Positions 1 to 10,300 of a DNA stretch of 64,000 nucleotides are shown piece by piece. Positions within the stretch are counted from its first letter, which is position 1. Every line of letters starts with the position of its first letter. Source of the DNA: Plantago ovata (lineage: Eukaryota; Streptophyta; Magnoliopsida; Lamiales; Plantaginaceae); the NCBI GenBank assembly GCA_028274465.1, contig CM051455.1, positions 126,515,462 through 126,579,461 on the forward strand, given 5' to 3'. The notes beneath the pieces are model-generated. The model did no database searches and was not told the origin of the DNA. It was given only the letters and a program-made list of their open reading frames with translations. The position numbers and the translations under genes were made by a program.

Positions 1-152
1 ATGAGTTCGACCCCAATGCCCGGACACCCATGTCCCTTGCTGGCGATCCGCTCGGTATCCCCTTAGTACAACGACTCATGAGCTCGACCCCAACACTCGG
101 ACACCCATGCCCCTTGTTGGCGGTCTTGGTCGAATACCCCTCGATCACCTTG
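1..152. repeat. 77-bp direct repeat, two copies
   Basis: The segment starting at base 1 is repeated from base 78 with about 80 percent identity. Both copies begin ATGAG(T/C)TCGACCCCAA and continue through a shared CGGACACCCATG block. The second copy runs directly into the CACTA terminus at 153. No coding potential is evident. It may be a satellite-like or transposon-derived tandem array cut by the window edge, so the copy number to the left is unknown. Confidence 0.6.
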
Positions 153-530
153 CACTACAAGAAATCATGTGAATAGAGACGCTATTTAGCAAGGAATTAT
201 TCCATCTCTAAATAGCGACGAATTAGGGCCATATATCGACGGAATGGAGACGAACTCAGCTCCATGCTCAATTCGTCTCTAATTAGTTATAATCCGTCTC
301 TATGTAGCGACAGATAAAAAAACCGTCGCTAAATTCGCTGAAAAGACTAAAGAAAAGTAAATAAAAGAAATAAAAATTAAAATATAGCGACGAATATTAC
401 ATATGTCACTACAAAGTGAAAGTGAAGAATTAAAATGAATTAAAGATAAACTGATTAGTTCATTCCTATTCCGTCGCTATATGGCTCTGGTTCGTCGGTA
501 TTTAGCGACGGATTATTCCGTCACTACGTT
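153..530. repeat. CACTA subterminal repeats
   Basis: Short units around CGTCGCTA / TAGCGACG and CGTCTCTA recur in both orientations on both sides of an AT-rich spacer (for example near 222, 290-310, 325-335, 385, 470 and 503-530). In CACTA elements such subterminal arrays bind the element-encoded DNA-binding protein. The word density drops sharply after about 530, marking the start of the internal region. Confidence 0.65.
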
Positions 531-782
531 GAATATATCAAGCCGGGAAGACTCTTCCTTCCCCATTTCAGCTTCTTCCTCTCTCTTTCTTCTATGTTCG
601 TACCCCTTTCTTCCCACCACCACCGCCGACTACCGTAGTTGCCGTCGTCCCCACTGGAATCCACCGCCTACTACGGTGCTGTCCAAAACCACCGGTCTCC
701 TCCTCTCTTCTTTTTCTGATTTATGGTATGTACTAGAACCCTAGAATTTGGTATTTGTTTTTCTTTTTTGCTAATGTACATT

Positions 783-1005
783 AGAATTAGGTTCAATTTG
801 ACTGAATTAGGTTGTTATATGTATATTAGAATTTCTTTGTATGTTGAGTTGGTATAATTTTCTTGAATTAGGTTAAATGTGAATTGAATTTGGTTGAATT
901 AGGTTGATGGACTGAAATGAATTTGATTGAATTAGGTTATGGACTAAATTAGGTTAAATGTGAAATTAATTTGGTTGAATTAGGTTAAATTTGAAATGAA
1001 TTTGA
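783..1005. repeat. Degenerate GAATTAGGTT minisatellite
   Basis: The word (T)GAATTAGGTT recurs about every 20-40 bases, usually separated by AAATGTGAAATGAATTTGG-like filler. It lies between the subterminal repeats and the coding remnant of the CACTA element, where an intron or leader would be expected. No ORF uses it. Confidence 0.6.
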
Positions 1006-1425
1006 TCGACTGTGAAACTTCTGGTCCAAGTAACAAGGGTTACACGTACCAGAGTCCTAAGATAAATCAGAGACTTATTCCTTCGTTATCTATTTGTATT
1101 TCTTCTTTAAATCATATACTTCTTTTATTAAGTCCACCAACCATCATGCTTTCCGTCCATAGTAAATCCAACTTGAATAAGGATATAAAAACTAACCAAA
1201 ATCATTGAACTAACTAAATTAGTGAATAAAGATAAATAATATAAAAGCTCTAAAGTGCAGACTAACAATGTCAAGGTCAATGTTATCCCAACAATGGTCA
1301 CAACAGTGATCCTGACATTGTCCATAACATTGTTTTCTGTTCTAGTCAAAACACCTGCACTTTTAGCTTCCATGGTTGCTAGGACCCCATAGGATCAACT
1401 CCATCGCTCTTCGACTCGCCGCCCC

Positions 1426-2305
1426 ATGGCCCCATCCGTACCCTGGTGGGCAAACTTGCCAGACGACGGTTGCCCCTACACTGTCTTGACCAATGGGGAG
1501 GTTTACAATGGGAAGGAAGTTTTATTCCCAATGGGAAGAAGTAAGTCTTATAATCATAGTTTTTGGTCTGCTAGGACGACGACCACCCTCCACAATGCAA
1601 TCAACAAGAAGAGGGACGTACCTGGTGAATGGGGCGAGATGTGGTCGAAGATCTCGAGTTAGACCAAGTCCTTCTACTTTGACGAACTTCGTGTAAGTTG
1701 ATATTTATGTGGTCGAAGATCTCGAGTTAGACCAAGTCCTTCTACTTTGACGAACTTCGTGTAAGTTGATATTTATGGTGTTATATTTTGGTATCAATTT
1801 CTTATGTGATTGGTATGTTAGCCACTGCACTGTATGTGGGTGATACATTAGTCACCGTGTGTTTGTTAACTTTAAGACAATGTGAATATTGGTTTGTTCG
1901 CCACTTTATCTGGGTGATATGTTAGTCACCATTGAATATGTTGATTGTTTTTTTTTAATTATTTATGTATTTTTCATCGTATTCGCTTATTTAAGTGTTG
2001 TTCTTTGAATGTTGGACCTATTGTAGAAGGAATTCTGGCTCCCAAGGAAGATTACTGGCCAGATATGCGATACGTTCGAGACCCTAGGGTCTGAGACATA
2101 CAAGAATTGGATGAACAAGCTCAAGACGAAGTGCGTGAAGCCTGAGTGGGCGCATTGAAAGGCCTACTGGAAGGTTCCTCTAGTTGAGGATATTGCTTAC
2201 AAGAACTCGTTGAAACGGAAGAGTGAGTTGGTTGATGGTGGGGCTGCCCGACAGTTTTGTGGGTCGGAGGTTAAAGCGACGGCTCGCGTGAAGTCGGAAG
2301 AGTGA
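1426..2305 (+). pseudogene. CACTA transposon gene remnant (Ptta/En/Spm-like)
   Basis: A first block (1426-1662) reads MAPSVPWWANLPDDG... and ends in a stop just before a lysine/phenylalanine-rich stretch (TKSFYFDEL) followed by GTAAGT, a plausible splice donor. After an AT-rich, intron-like gap with GTGATA(T/C)(G/A)TTAGTCACC repeats (1780-2030), a second block (about 2034-2305) reads ETYKNWMNKLKTKCVKPEW and then continues past an in-frame TGA at 2156-2158. Tryptophan-rich, lysine-rich spacing of this type is seen in plant CACTA-encoded Ptta/En/Spm proteins. The match is by pattern only. The stops mean it is not expected to make a full protein. Confidence 0.45.
1641..1776. repeat. 68-bp tandem duplication
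   Basis: The 68 bases at 1641-1708 are repeated essentially perfectly at 1709-1776, starting GTGGTCGAAGATCTCGAG. The duplication includes the possible splice donor GTAAGTTG, so two donors are present. It is recent, since no differences are evident between the copies. Confidence 0.85.
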
Positions 2306-2310
2306 GGCCT

Positions 2311-2741
2311 ACCTATTTGTTATTTTCTTGCTTTAATTACTTGTTCTTTTCATTTATTTGCGTTTATTCAGAGTACATATGATGGGCAGGAGGACACAAC
2401 CAAGCATCTATTTAAGAAAACAAAGTACAAGAACGAAGTACAAACCATAAAAATATCGTCTCTAATAAAATATTGTCACATTTTAATTTACTAAATTGTA
2501 AGATTTTTATTTGATAACACTAATTTATATAGTCTCTTAAACTTACACTAATTTGTAACTTTTCCAAATTGGAACAACTGAGTAATTTTCCCAAATTAAA
2601 ATTGTACTATACGATAAAGTTCAAGTGAAAGTTTAGCTTTTAATTTTATCAATCCGAATTAAAATAGGAATATCAAATGGGAAATATTTGATGGAATTTT
2701 TGCGTGGACTATAAGCATGCATATCTGAGTACGTATGAGTA
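2311..2741. other. AT-rich intergenic stretch
   Basis: No ORF, RNA gene or terminal repeat is recognised. The sequence is AT-rich and leads into the TATA box of the RING gene, so its right part is probably that gene's promoter. Confidence 0.5.
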
Positions 2742-2747
2742 TATAAA
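2742..2747 (+). promoter_or_regulatory. TATA box of the RING gene
   Basis: TATAAA lies within GAGTATATAAACCC, 83 bases before the ATG at 2830. A start site about 30 bases downstream would give a short leader containing AACTTTCTTG. Position and context fit a plant core promoter. Confidence 0.5.
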
Positions 2748-2829
2748 CCCTTCAAACTAAACGTAGAAAGATTATTCTCAAACTTTCTTGTAACCTTCTC
2801 TAATTCACAAATTAAACCTTATTCAATTC

Positions 2830-3495
2830 ATGAGTTCAATGGATGCCAACGTAGATCATATCTACCAGGTCGGAGTACAAGTGAAGATGGAAAAGCTTGG
2901 TGAGCGTTTTCATGACGACTTACATGGCGGATCAGGCATTGAAGGGACAGGAATCAAGTTCATCAACTTCAACTTTACCTGCGATACTGAACTCAATGCG
3001 TACACCAAGTACAACGAACAGGACAAGGAGCTCCTCCGTCAACAAATCCTACCTCGATCCTTTAGATCTGTCTGCATGGACTATAGAGGCATTACTTCTT
3101 CGCCCTGGGATGAATCGTTCTTTGCTATCTACAACGAAATCGGGGGCTGGCCTGTGCAACCGGAATATATGGCAAAGGAGATCATGTCTATTCTCTTGGA
3201 GTCCAGGGACATGGTCCAATCCGTCACCCCTGGAAACAATGTTTTGGATGTCAAAATCGAGTTTTTCGTTCAACACATTCAGACTTATTGCGTAACTGAT
3301 GATGATGATGAGGATGAGGAGCTGCAGCAACGGCCGAGGAAAACGGCGAGGAGGACGACAGAAGAAGATGATTTATGTCCAATCTGTTTGGATCAACTGA
3401 TCATTGTTACCAAGTCATCTGACGATGAAGCTGATGATGGAGCTGAGTTCCTGCCATGTTCGCACGGGTATGAGTTGTCGATCGACACCAGTTGA
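2830..3495 (+). CDS. RING-type zinc-finger protein with an incomplete RING
   Basis: A 221-residue ORF. Residues about 1-150 have no family I recognise. An acidic linker with a basic RPRKTARR patch follows. Near residue 182 it reads DDLCPICLDQL and near 208 FLPCSHGY, which match the first four metal ligands of a RING-H2 finger; such proteins are ubiquitin E3 ligases. The expected second half (H..CI..W..CPxC) is absent: the protein ends HGYELSIDTS. Just downstream, in another frame, SDFLLRTADLA resembles the usual CPLCR tail with its cysteines lost. The RING therefore looks eroded or frameshifted. An intron using the GTATGA after the Cys-Ser-His is an alternative. A TATA box precedes the gene. 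Zinc binding, and hence E3 activity, is doubtful. Confidence 0.55.
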   Translation: MSSMDANVDHIYQVGVQVKMEKLGERFHDDLHGGSGIEGTGIKFINFNFTCDTELNAYTKYNEQDKELLRQQILPRSFRSVCMDYRGITSSPWDESFFAIYNEIGGWPVQPEYMAKEIMSILLESRDMVQSVTPGNNVLDVKIEFFVQHIQTYCVTDDDDEDEELQQRPRKTARRTTEEDDLCPICLDQLIIVTKSSDDEADDGAEFLPCSHGYELSIDTS

Positions 3496-4160
3496 AGATA
3501 AGAAGTCTGATTTCTTACTCAGGACAGCAGATCTTGCCAACGAAATTAGCTCTACTCTTTGATGTTATGTAACCTTTTGCAATTGTTTCAATTCTTTGAA
3601 GTAGTATGTTAATTATGACATTTGAAAGGGTTACCCAGTAGTGGTATAGCCTTACAGCATCTAGTTTTGCATCTCCAAATATTCTTCTTCAATCATGATC
3701 ATCATAGTATTGCTAATTATCCTTAATTTTGTTCTAATATTATGGATCGGAATCGGATCTACCCTTTCTTTGTTTCTTTTTATCTGGTAGACCAAGTTTT
3801 CAAAGTTATAACGGACCTATATTAATTAATGTTAATTAACAACAGTTACGATAATTTCAAGAATCAACAGTTTAAGTAAATTTCTGATATGCTGCTCGAT
3901 ATATATATAATAATAATTTTTATGCTTATCCATCTCTTTAATTTGGTCTATATGTAATAGATCGGTCTATTTGGAGAAGTTCCTTAATAACTTGTGCACA
4001 ACATGTAATACGTATATGTATATGATGCATGTAAGATTCATTGCTAAAAGTATATATGATGAGTTTGATTAATGATTATATATATCTGAATATGCCGTTT
4101 AGTGATGATGATGATAATCTGTTGGTCGTTACGTACGTTGTATAGCATATTCGTTTTGAT
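3496..4160. other. 3' flank of the RING gene, no feature recognised
   Basis: AT-rich sequence with no convincing ORF. The eroded RING tail lies at about 3497-3562. The rest is probably untranslated and intergenic sequence up to the Copia target-site duplication ATGTT at 4161-4165. Confidence 0.5.
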
Positions 4161-4165
4161 ATGTT

Positions 4166-4682
4166 TGTCAAAAGTTGTGCAGAAAAACATAAACCAAAAA
4201 TAGAGAATTTTCTGTGTATTATTTCTGAACTTTTGCAGTGAATGGCTGCGCAAGAAGATTACAGAGTAAGAACCCTAGACGCCTAATTTATACTACAAAA
4301 TTTACAGAGCTATACTAACAGTAATAAAAACACAACCCTATTTACATCAAATCATATTTCAGCCGTACAGGAGGTAAAAAGTAAGGTTTTATCTGTGACG
4401 TGAAAAATAGATCTTTCCAGATTGAAAGCTGAGTCACGGTGATTGTGTTTATCCCAAACTCTTCTCTGTACAATACGATTCTTGATCTGGTGTTGCTGGT
4501 GTAGCTGCTCCGTTATGTTTGAAACATCCCGCCTAAGGGCTTTAATCCTCTGCGTCAGTTCTTGGTGTTCCCGCGCTCCGTTCTTTTCCTTCGGACGAAT
4601 TGTCACTGCATATGCTCGTATCTCTAGTTCTTCTTCTCCAGTTCTTCTCTGTTTCTTAACAATTGGCTCTTGATTTCTAACA
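4166..4682 (-). repeat. Copia 3' LTR
   Basis: 517 bp, about 99 percent identical to the copy at 11318-11834. It carries the TG/CA ends expected of an LTR and is preceded by target duplication ATGTT. Because the element is on the minus strand, this left copy is the downstream LTR. Confidence 0.93.
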
Positions 4683-4695
4683 TTCCCCCTCAAGA
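4683..4695 (-). other. Copia polypurine tract
   Basis: On the minus strand the sequence next to the 3' LTR reads TTGAGGGGGAATG. This is a purine run in the position where plus-strand DNA synthesis is primed in LTR retroelements. Confidence 0.75.
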
Positions 4696-5618
4696 TGGGG
4701 ATGTAAATATTCTTAAGGGTGTTGATAATGCCAGAGCAATTTTGTTACTGCCAGAGCAATTTATCAATATTTTGGGCAAGTTCACTAACTAAAATTATCA
4801 TTCCTTAATTAACACTATCAAGGAAAAATAAATACCGTAATCTTGCATCATTTAATTAATACTCTCCCAACCGACATGTACGAATTTGCATCGTAATTTG
4901 CACTTGCAAGGCAACTTGTAAGTAAATTTTTATATTCTACCCCCTAGGATTTCGAAAATGTTATTTACTTCTCAATTACTATGTTTCACCCTGATATTTT
5001 TTATAATATAATAAGAAACTCTCATTGTTACAATTTGAAAAAATATATATAAGTCTCTTCAAGCTAAGTAATAATAGTATTTAGTCAAGGTTAAACGAAG
5101 GTGGTTTATGTTTGCAATAAATTTAATTTAACTCTGTTGCATCCTTAACAAGTTAATTAATTACACACATTGTTTTTATTCTTATTTTATATTAGATATT
5201 AATTCTAAATTAGTAGGGGAAAATAATTTTATAAATTATATTATTAAATTATAATAATTATTCTTTCATAATATACTATTTTCTTTACAATTTAACATAA
5301 TTTAGGATCAATTAAATTAAAATGGATTATAAAGATTCATACAATAAAGTGTTCTACTTTTGTTAAGACTTGAGTGTGACACAGATTTATAATCCAGGTT
5401 TTCTCAAATAAAAGAAAAAAAAAAAGAAAGTGACACAAATGGGAGTGTTACATAAGTAAAATTTATAAAAAGTTTGTTTATATATAATATACCCTGCTAT
5501 AGAATGAAGGTTACGCTATTTGTTGATAGATGTAAACTGTAAAGTAAAGAGTCTAAAGACCCTTCATTGTTATTTTAGAGATTGTATGGTATTATTTTAA
5601 GTAATGAGAAGCATGATA
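4696..5618 (-). other. Non-coding 3' region of the Copia element
   Basis: About 0.9 kb of very AT-rich sequence lies between the RNase H coding end and the polypurine tract. No ORF or repeat is recognised. Confidence 0.55.
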
Positions 5619-6326
5619 TCATTTGATTGATAACTTACCAAACGTAAATAAACTTAGCTCTGGCAGTATCAACAGCCTATTCTTAATTCCCATCTTGCTT
5701 GACATTCGATCAAGGTCTTCTGATGACACGGCCTTGGTGAAGATATCAGCTAATTGGAATTTCGTGGGAACGTATCTTACTTCGATTAGTCCCTGTTTTA
5801 CCTTTTCTCGAATAAAATGACAATCAATTTCCACATGTTTGGTCCTTTCGTGGAAAACTGGATTCCTCGTAAGATGTATCGCAGATTGATTGTCACAGAA
5901 TAATTTCACTGGCTCTTTTAATTCTTCTTGAAAATCCTTGAAAAGTTCTTTAAGCCAAGTAATTTCACAACTTGTATAAGCCATTGCTTTGTACTCTAAT
6001 TCGGCTGAGGAACGACTTACTGTTTGTTGCTTCTTCGATTTCCAACTAATTAATGACTTTCCTATCATTATACAGTATCCTTAAATTGATCGTCTTGTGT
6101 AAGGACATCCTGCAAAATCAGAATCGCAAAATGCTATCATTTCTTTTTCTGGATTGCTGTCATAATATAACCCATGTCCTACATTATTTTTAAGGTATCT
6201 AACTATTCTCAAAAGAGCTTTTAGGTGAAGTTTTGTAGGCTTGTCCATGAATTGGCTCATTATTCCAACCGCATAAGATATATCTGCTCTTGTGATTGTT
6301 AGATAAATTAGTTTTCCCAAAATCTT

Positions 6327-7388
6327 GGGCGAATTACATCCAGACCCCCTGTTAGATTCATCAATTACTGATTTTACCTCCTTAGATCAACAATTACATA
6401 ACTTTCCCTGTTAGATTGAAACAATTACATATAGGCCCACGATCTTGACTTTTCCCGAATTAAAGTCTGGAAAGTACAATTTTGTCCCTGCATAATTATC
6501 AGATTTCAATAAAGCCCAAACAACCTAAATTTATGTTTATTACACATTTGCCTCAAAACTTTTCTATTCCACAATATTAACACTATGTAATATAAAATAA
6601 ACCCACATAACTTATTTAAATTGTAAAAAGGTCTCAAATATTATTGTAAAGTAAACCCCCACAAATTTAAAATTCAAAACAAGTCCGAAATTTTAATATT
6701 TTTTTTTCATCTTCTTTTCTTCAAAGGTACCGGATTCCGGTACCGAAATCCGGTACCGGCCTCCAGATCGGAGACAGAGTTGTCTCCGATCTGGAGCAGC
6801 AGCTCCGGCCGGAGCTTACTGCAAGCTCCAGATCGGAGCTTGCTGCTGCTCCGATCGGAGCTTGCTGCAAGCTCCAGATCGGAGCTTGTTGCTGCTCCGA
6901 TTGGAGCTTGTTGCAAGCTCTAAATCGGAGGTAGCAAGCTCCGATTTGGAGCCAGCAGCAAGCTCCAGATCGGAGCTTGCTGCTGCTTCGATCAGAGCTT
7001 GCTACTGCTCCAATTGGAGCTTGCTGCAAGCTCCAAATCGGAGGTAGCAAGCTCCGATTTGGAGCCAGCAGCAAGCTCCAGATCGGAGCAGCAGCAAGCT
7101 CCGACCGGAGCTGCACTCCGGTACCGGATATCGGATTCCGATACCGGAGTTTGGAGAAGAAATAAAGAAAATAAAAAAAATGTAAAGAAAAGAAAAAAGA
7201 AAAAGAGAAGAAAAGGAAAAAGAAAATAGAAAAAAGACTAAGGGATTATTTGTTTTGTCAAGTTTGGAGATAAGGAAATAAACTGGTCAACGGTTAAGGT
7301 TGCAAAAGGGGTTAGATGTAATTGTTAGACTAGTAAGGGAACATTTGTGATTAGAGCTTCCAGTGACGGAGGTAGATGTAATATTCCC
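6327..7388. mobile_element. Non-autonomous DNA transposon nested in the Copia element
   Basis: A 1,062-bp insertion interrupts the Copia RT/RNase H region. The target AAAATCTT is present on both sides (6319-6326 and 7389-7396). The ends are imperfect inverted repeats, GGGCGAATTACATC and, read inward from the right, GGGAATATTACATC (11 of 14 match). Further inward both arms carry AACAATTACAT-like repeats. No transposase is encoded. Because the target itself contains CCC, the duplication could be read as 8 to 11 bases, so hAT (8 bp) and Mutator-like (9 bp) affiliations cannot be separated. It must be younger than its Copia host. Confidence 0.8.
6725..7150. repeat. GC-rich array of self-complementary units
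   Basis: About 420 bases are built almost wholly of CTCC(A/G)ATCGGAG-type palindromes spaced by CTTGCTGC(TG/AA) linkers, roughly twenty units. Both ends are bounded by GGTACCGGA/TCCGGTACC-type blocks. Within it a segment of about 110 bases is duplicated (around 6860-6965 and 6985-7090). Both strands are open over long stretches, which I read as a by-product of the composition and not as genes. The block is far more GC-rich than the AT-rich arms around it and should fold into a long branched hairpin. Confidence 0.8.
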
Positions 7389-10300
7389 AAAATCTTTCTG
7401 TAGAAACTAGGATCTTTTAACAAAATGTCCTTTGTTCCTTCTGTATATTGCTTCATTTTATGATTTTGGACTATAGGTGTTACTGCAGGTTTGCATCCTA
7501 ATAATCCGGCTTGTTCAATTATTTCAGAAGCGTATTTTCTCTGAGAAATATGAATTCCTGACTTCTTTCTTGCAATTTCAAGTCCAAGGAAGTACTTTAA
7601 CTCTCCCAAATCTCTAATTTTAAAAGTTTCTTTCAACTGTTCTTTTACTGCATTTATATCTTGGAGATTGTTTCCTGCAACAATTATGTCATCTACATAG
7701 ACAAGTAAAATGACTATGTTGTCTCCTTCCCTCCTTGTGAACAAGGAGTACTCACTTTTAGATTGAGTAAAGCCAATGGTGTTCAAAAAGGTGGTGAGTT
7801 TATAGTTCCATTGTCTACTGGCTTGCTTTAAGCCATATAATGACTTCTTCAATTTGCAAACTTTAGTGGTCTGTGTTGATTCCCCCTGAATTGAAAGGCC
7901 TGGAGGTAATTCCATATATATTTCCTCAGTAAGATCTCCATTCAAGAAGGCATTGTGCACATCCAATTGTGCCAAATGCCAATTATTCTTTGCTGCTAAA
8001 GCAAGAAGAACTTTTACTGAAGTAAGCTTTGCCACGGGACTAAAAGTTTTTGTGTAGTCAAGCCCATATTTTGTGTGTATCCTTTGGCAACTAGTCTTGC
8101 CTTATGTTTATCAATTTCTCTAGAAGAGTTGAGTTTTGTTTTAAACACAAATCTGCATCCTATGGGCTTCATATTGTTTGGCAAATCTACAATGTCCCAT
8201 GTGGAATTTTCCTCTAGAGCTTTCAGTTACTCACCTATAGCTTTCCTCCATTGTTCTGATTGTATAGCCTCCTCATAAGATTCTGGTTCCTGAATTAATG
8301 ACAACTGAATGGAATAGGCTTTATGATCATTTGACAATTTGTCATAAGCCAAGTAATCAGAGATAGGATAAACAGTCTTGAGTCTCTGATGTTGCACTCC
8401 ATAAGCTATGTTTTTAGGGAGAGAGTAATGATGATAAGCATTCAAATGAGTTGGAGTTCTACTTTCCCTGCTTGATCTGCGCAATTCAGGAATTGGGGCT
8501 GGATTTTGAACATTTTCACTTGCTTGTTCAAATTCCAGATCCAAAGCTAGAGGAGAATTGAGATGAGTGGGTTGTTCTGAACTAAATGGTGAATCATAAT
8601 AGTGATGTTCTGCAGGTGATTTCAGTGGAGTATGCTCTTGTTCTTCATTACCAGGAATGGGATGAATATTTTCATCAAAGAACTGAAAAGAGTCAGGTGA
8701 GTCTGAAGCATTGGTGCTATTTGGTTTTATGGGAGTCCTGCAAGTGATATCTGGGATTAATCCCGGAGAATACATAAAGATTTCTTCTGGTTGTTCTTTC
8801 TTTCGATAAGGAAAGATATTTTCTGCGAATATAACATCTCTTGAGATGAAAGTAGTTCGAGTTTTAAGATCAAAGCATTTGTATCCTTTGACAAAGGGAG
8901 GATATCCAATGAAAATGCATCGTCTGGATCTTGAATCGAACTTACTTCTTTGGACTGGAAGTGTAGAGGCATAACATAAGCATCCAAAGACTTTGAAATG
9001 CTTGTACTCTGGTTTGTCTTTGTTTAACACCTCATATGGTGTTTTTCCTTTCAATACATGAGTTGGAATTCGATTAATAATATAGGTAGCAGTCATTACT
9101 GCTTCTCCCCAAAAATAATGTGGTAATCTTGATTGAAAAATAAGTGATCTTGCCACATTAAGAATATGCTGGTGTTTTCTTTCTACTATGCCGTTTTGTT
9201 GAGGTGTGTAAGGGCATGTTTTCTCATGAACAATGCCTTTTTCACTCAAGTAATCCGGCATATGAAACTCCATTCCATTGCCAGTTCGAATTTTCTTTAC
9301 CTTTGTCTTATATTGTGTTTCCACCATTGCAATGAAGTTCTTTATTGCATTTTGTGCTTCTGACTTTAATGAAAGAAGATATATCCAAGTTACTCTACTG
9401 TGGTCATCCACAATAGTTAAGAAATAAGATTGATTGTGCAAAGTTTTAACTGAGAAAGGCCCCCAAAGATCAATATGCAATAGATCAAAAACTGAATCTG
9501 AAATGGAATTACTCAAACTGAAACTTGTTCTCTTCTGTTTGGCCTGCTGACAAACCGCACAAATAGAGTACTCATTACAAGAAACTTCAGGAAAATCAAA
9601 CCTAATCAACCTTAATCTATCACCAGAAGGGTGTCCTAGTCGAAAGTGCCGCAGATGACTAGAAACATCAGCTTCCGGGAGCTTATTACTGGCACTAAAG
9701 GCCTTGGAATATTCACAAGAACTGGGTGCAACTTTCTTCTTCTTGAAATAGTAGAGTCCATTTGTTTCTTCAATCAGTCCAGTCTTCATTGAGGAAATTT
9801 CCAATGTCCTGGTCCCCTTGTCCACTTCCATCTGTGAAATATAACAAGTTTTATCAGAGAAAGTAATATTTACATTGTTATCTCTAGTTAACTTGTTCAC
9901 ATATATAAGATTCACTTTGAACTTTGGAGAAAATAAAGCACCCTTTAATAAAATATTTTCAGTTAAATACACATCTCCTGAATGTGTGATGGAAACTTTT
10001 GTTCCATCTGGTATTGTGACTGTGCTTTTGTATTTCTTAACATTTCCAGTAAAGAAATTCTTAGAGGAAACTATATGGTGTGAAGCACCAGAATCTATTA
10101 ACCAAGATTCATTAGATAGATCATTACCTGCAAAGTTAGCTGTAGGCGCAACTTGGTTGTCTTGGTTTGCCTCTTTCTGGTACTTTTCTGCCATTGCTAG
10201 TAGTTGCTGAACTTGCTCATTTGAGAAGTGAAGGTTGCCTGAGTTTGAAACACCATTTGCCGCATTAGCAGACACCATAGCTGCAGAGTTCTGATCATGG

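Larger units (their letters stand above)
153..2310 (+). mobile_element. CACTA (En/Spm) transposon, one end plus eroded coding part
   Basis: The element starts with CACTACAAGAAAT at 153, the canonical plant CACTA terminal inverted repeat. It is followed by a subterminal field of short TAGCGACGAAT-type repeats in both orientations (to about 530), a T-rich leader, a GAATTAGGTT minisatellite, and an eroded protein-coding stretch. I see no matching TTCTTGTAGTG end downstream, so the right boundary given is only the end of recognisable coding sequence. The copy is therefore either truncated or has lost its right terminus. Terminal and subterminal motifs are seen directly; the superfamily assignment rests on established knowledge of plant CACTA elements. 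Confidence 0.7.

Noticed and set aside
481-744. 87-residue ORF starting in CACTA subterminal repeats
   Set aside because: Its start is in the repeat array, it has low-complexity Ser/Thr/Pro content, and no homology pattern is seen.
4352-4693. 113-residue minus-strand ORF
   Set aside because: It lies inside the Copia LTR and is a chance frame.
6707-7229. Long open frames on both strands rich in LQAPIGA-type repeats
   Set aside because: They come from the repetitive GC-rich palindrome array; the same pattern is open in several frames and has no protein-like composition.
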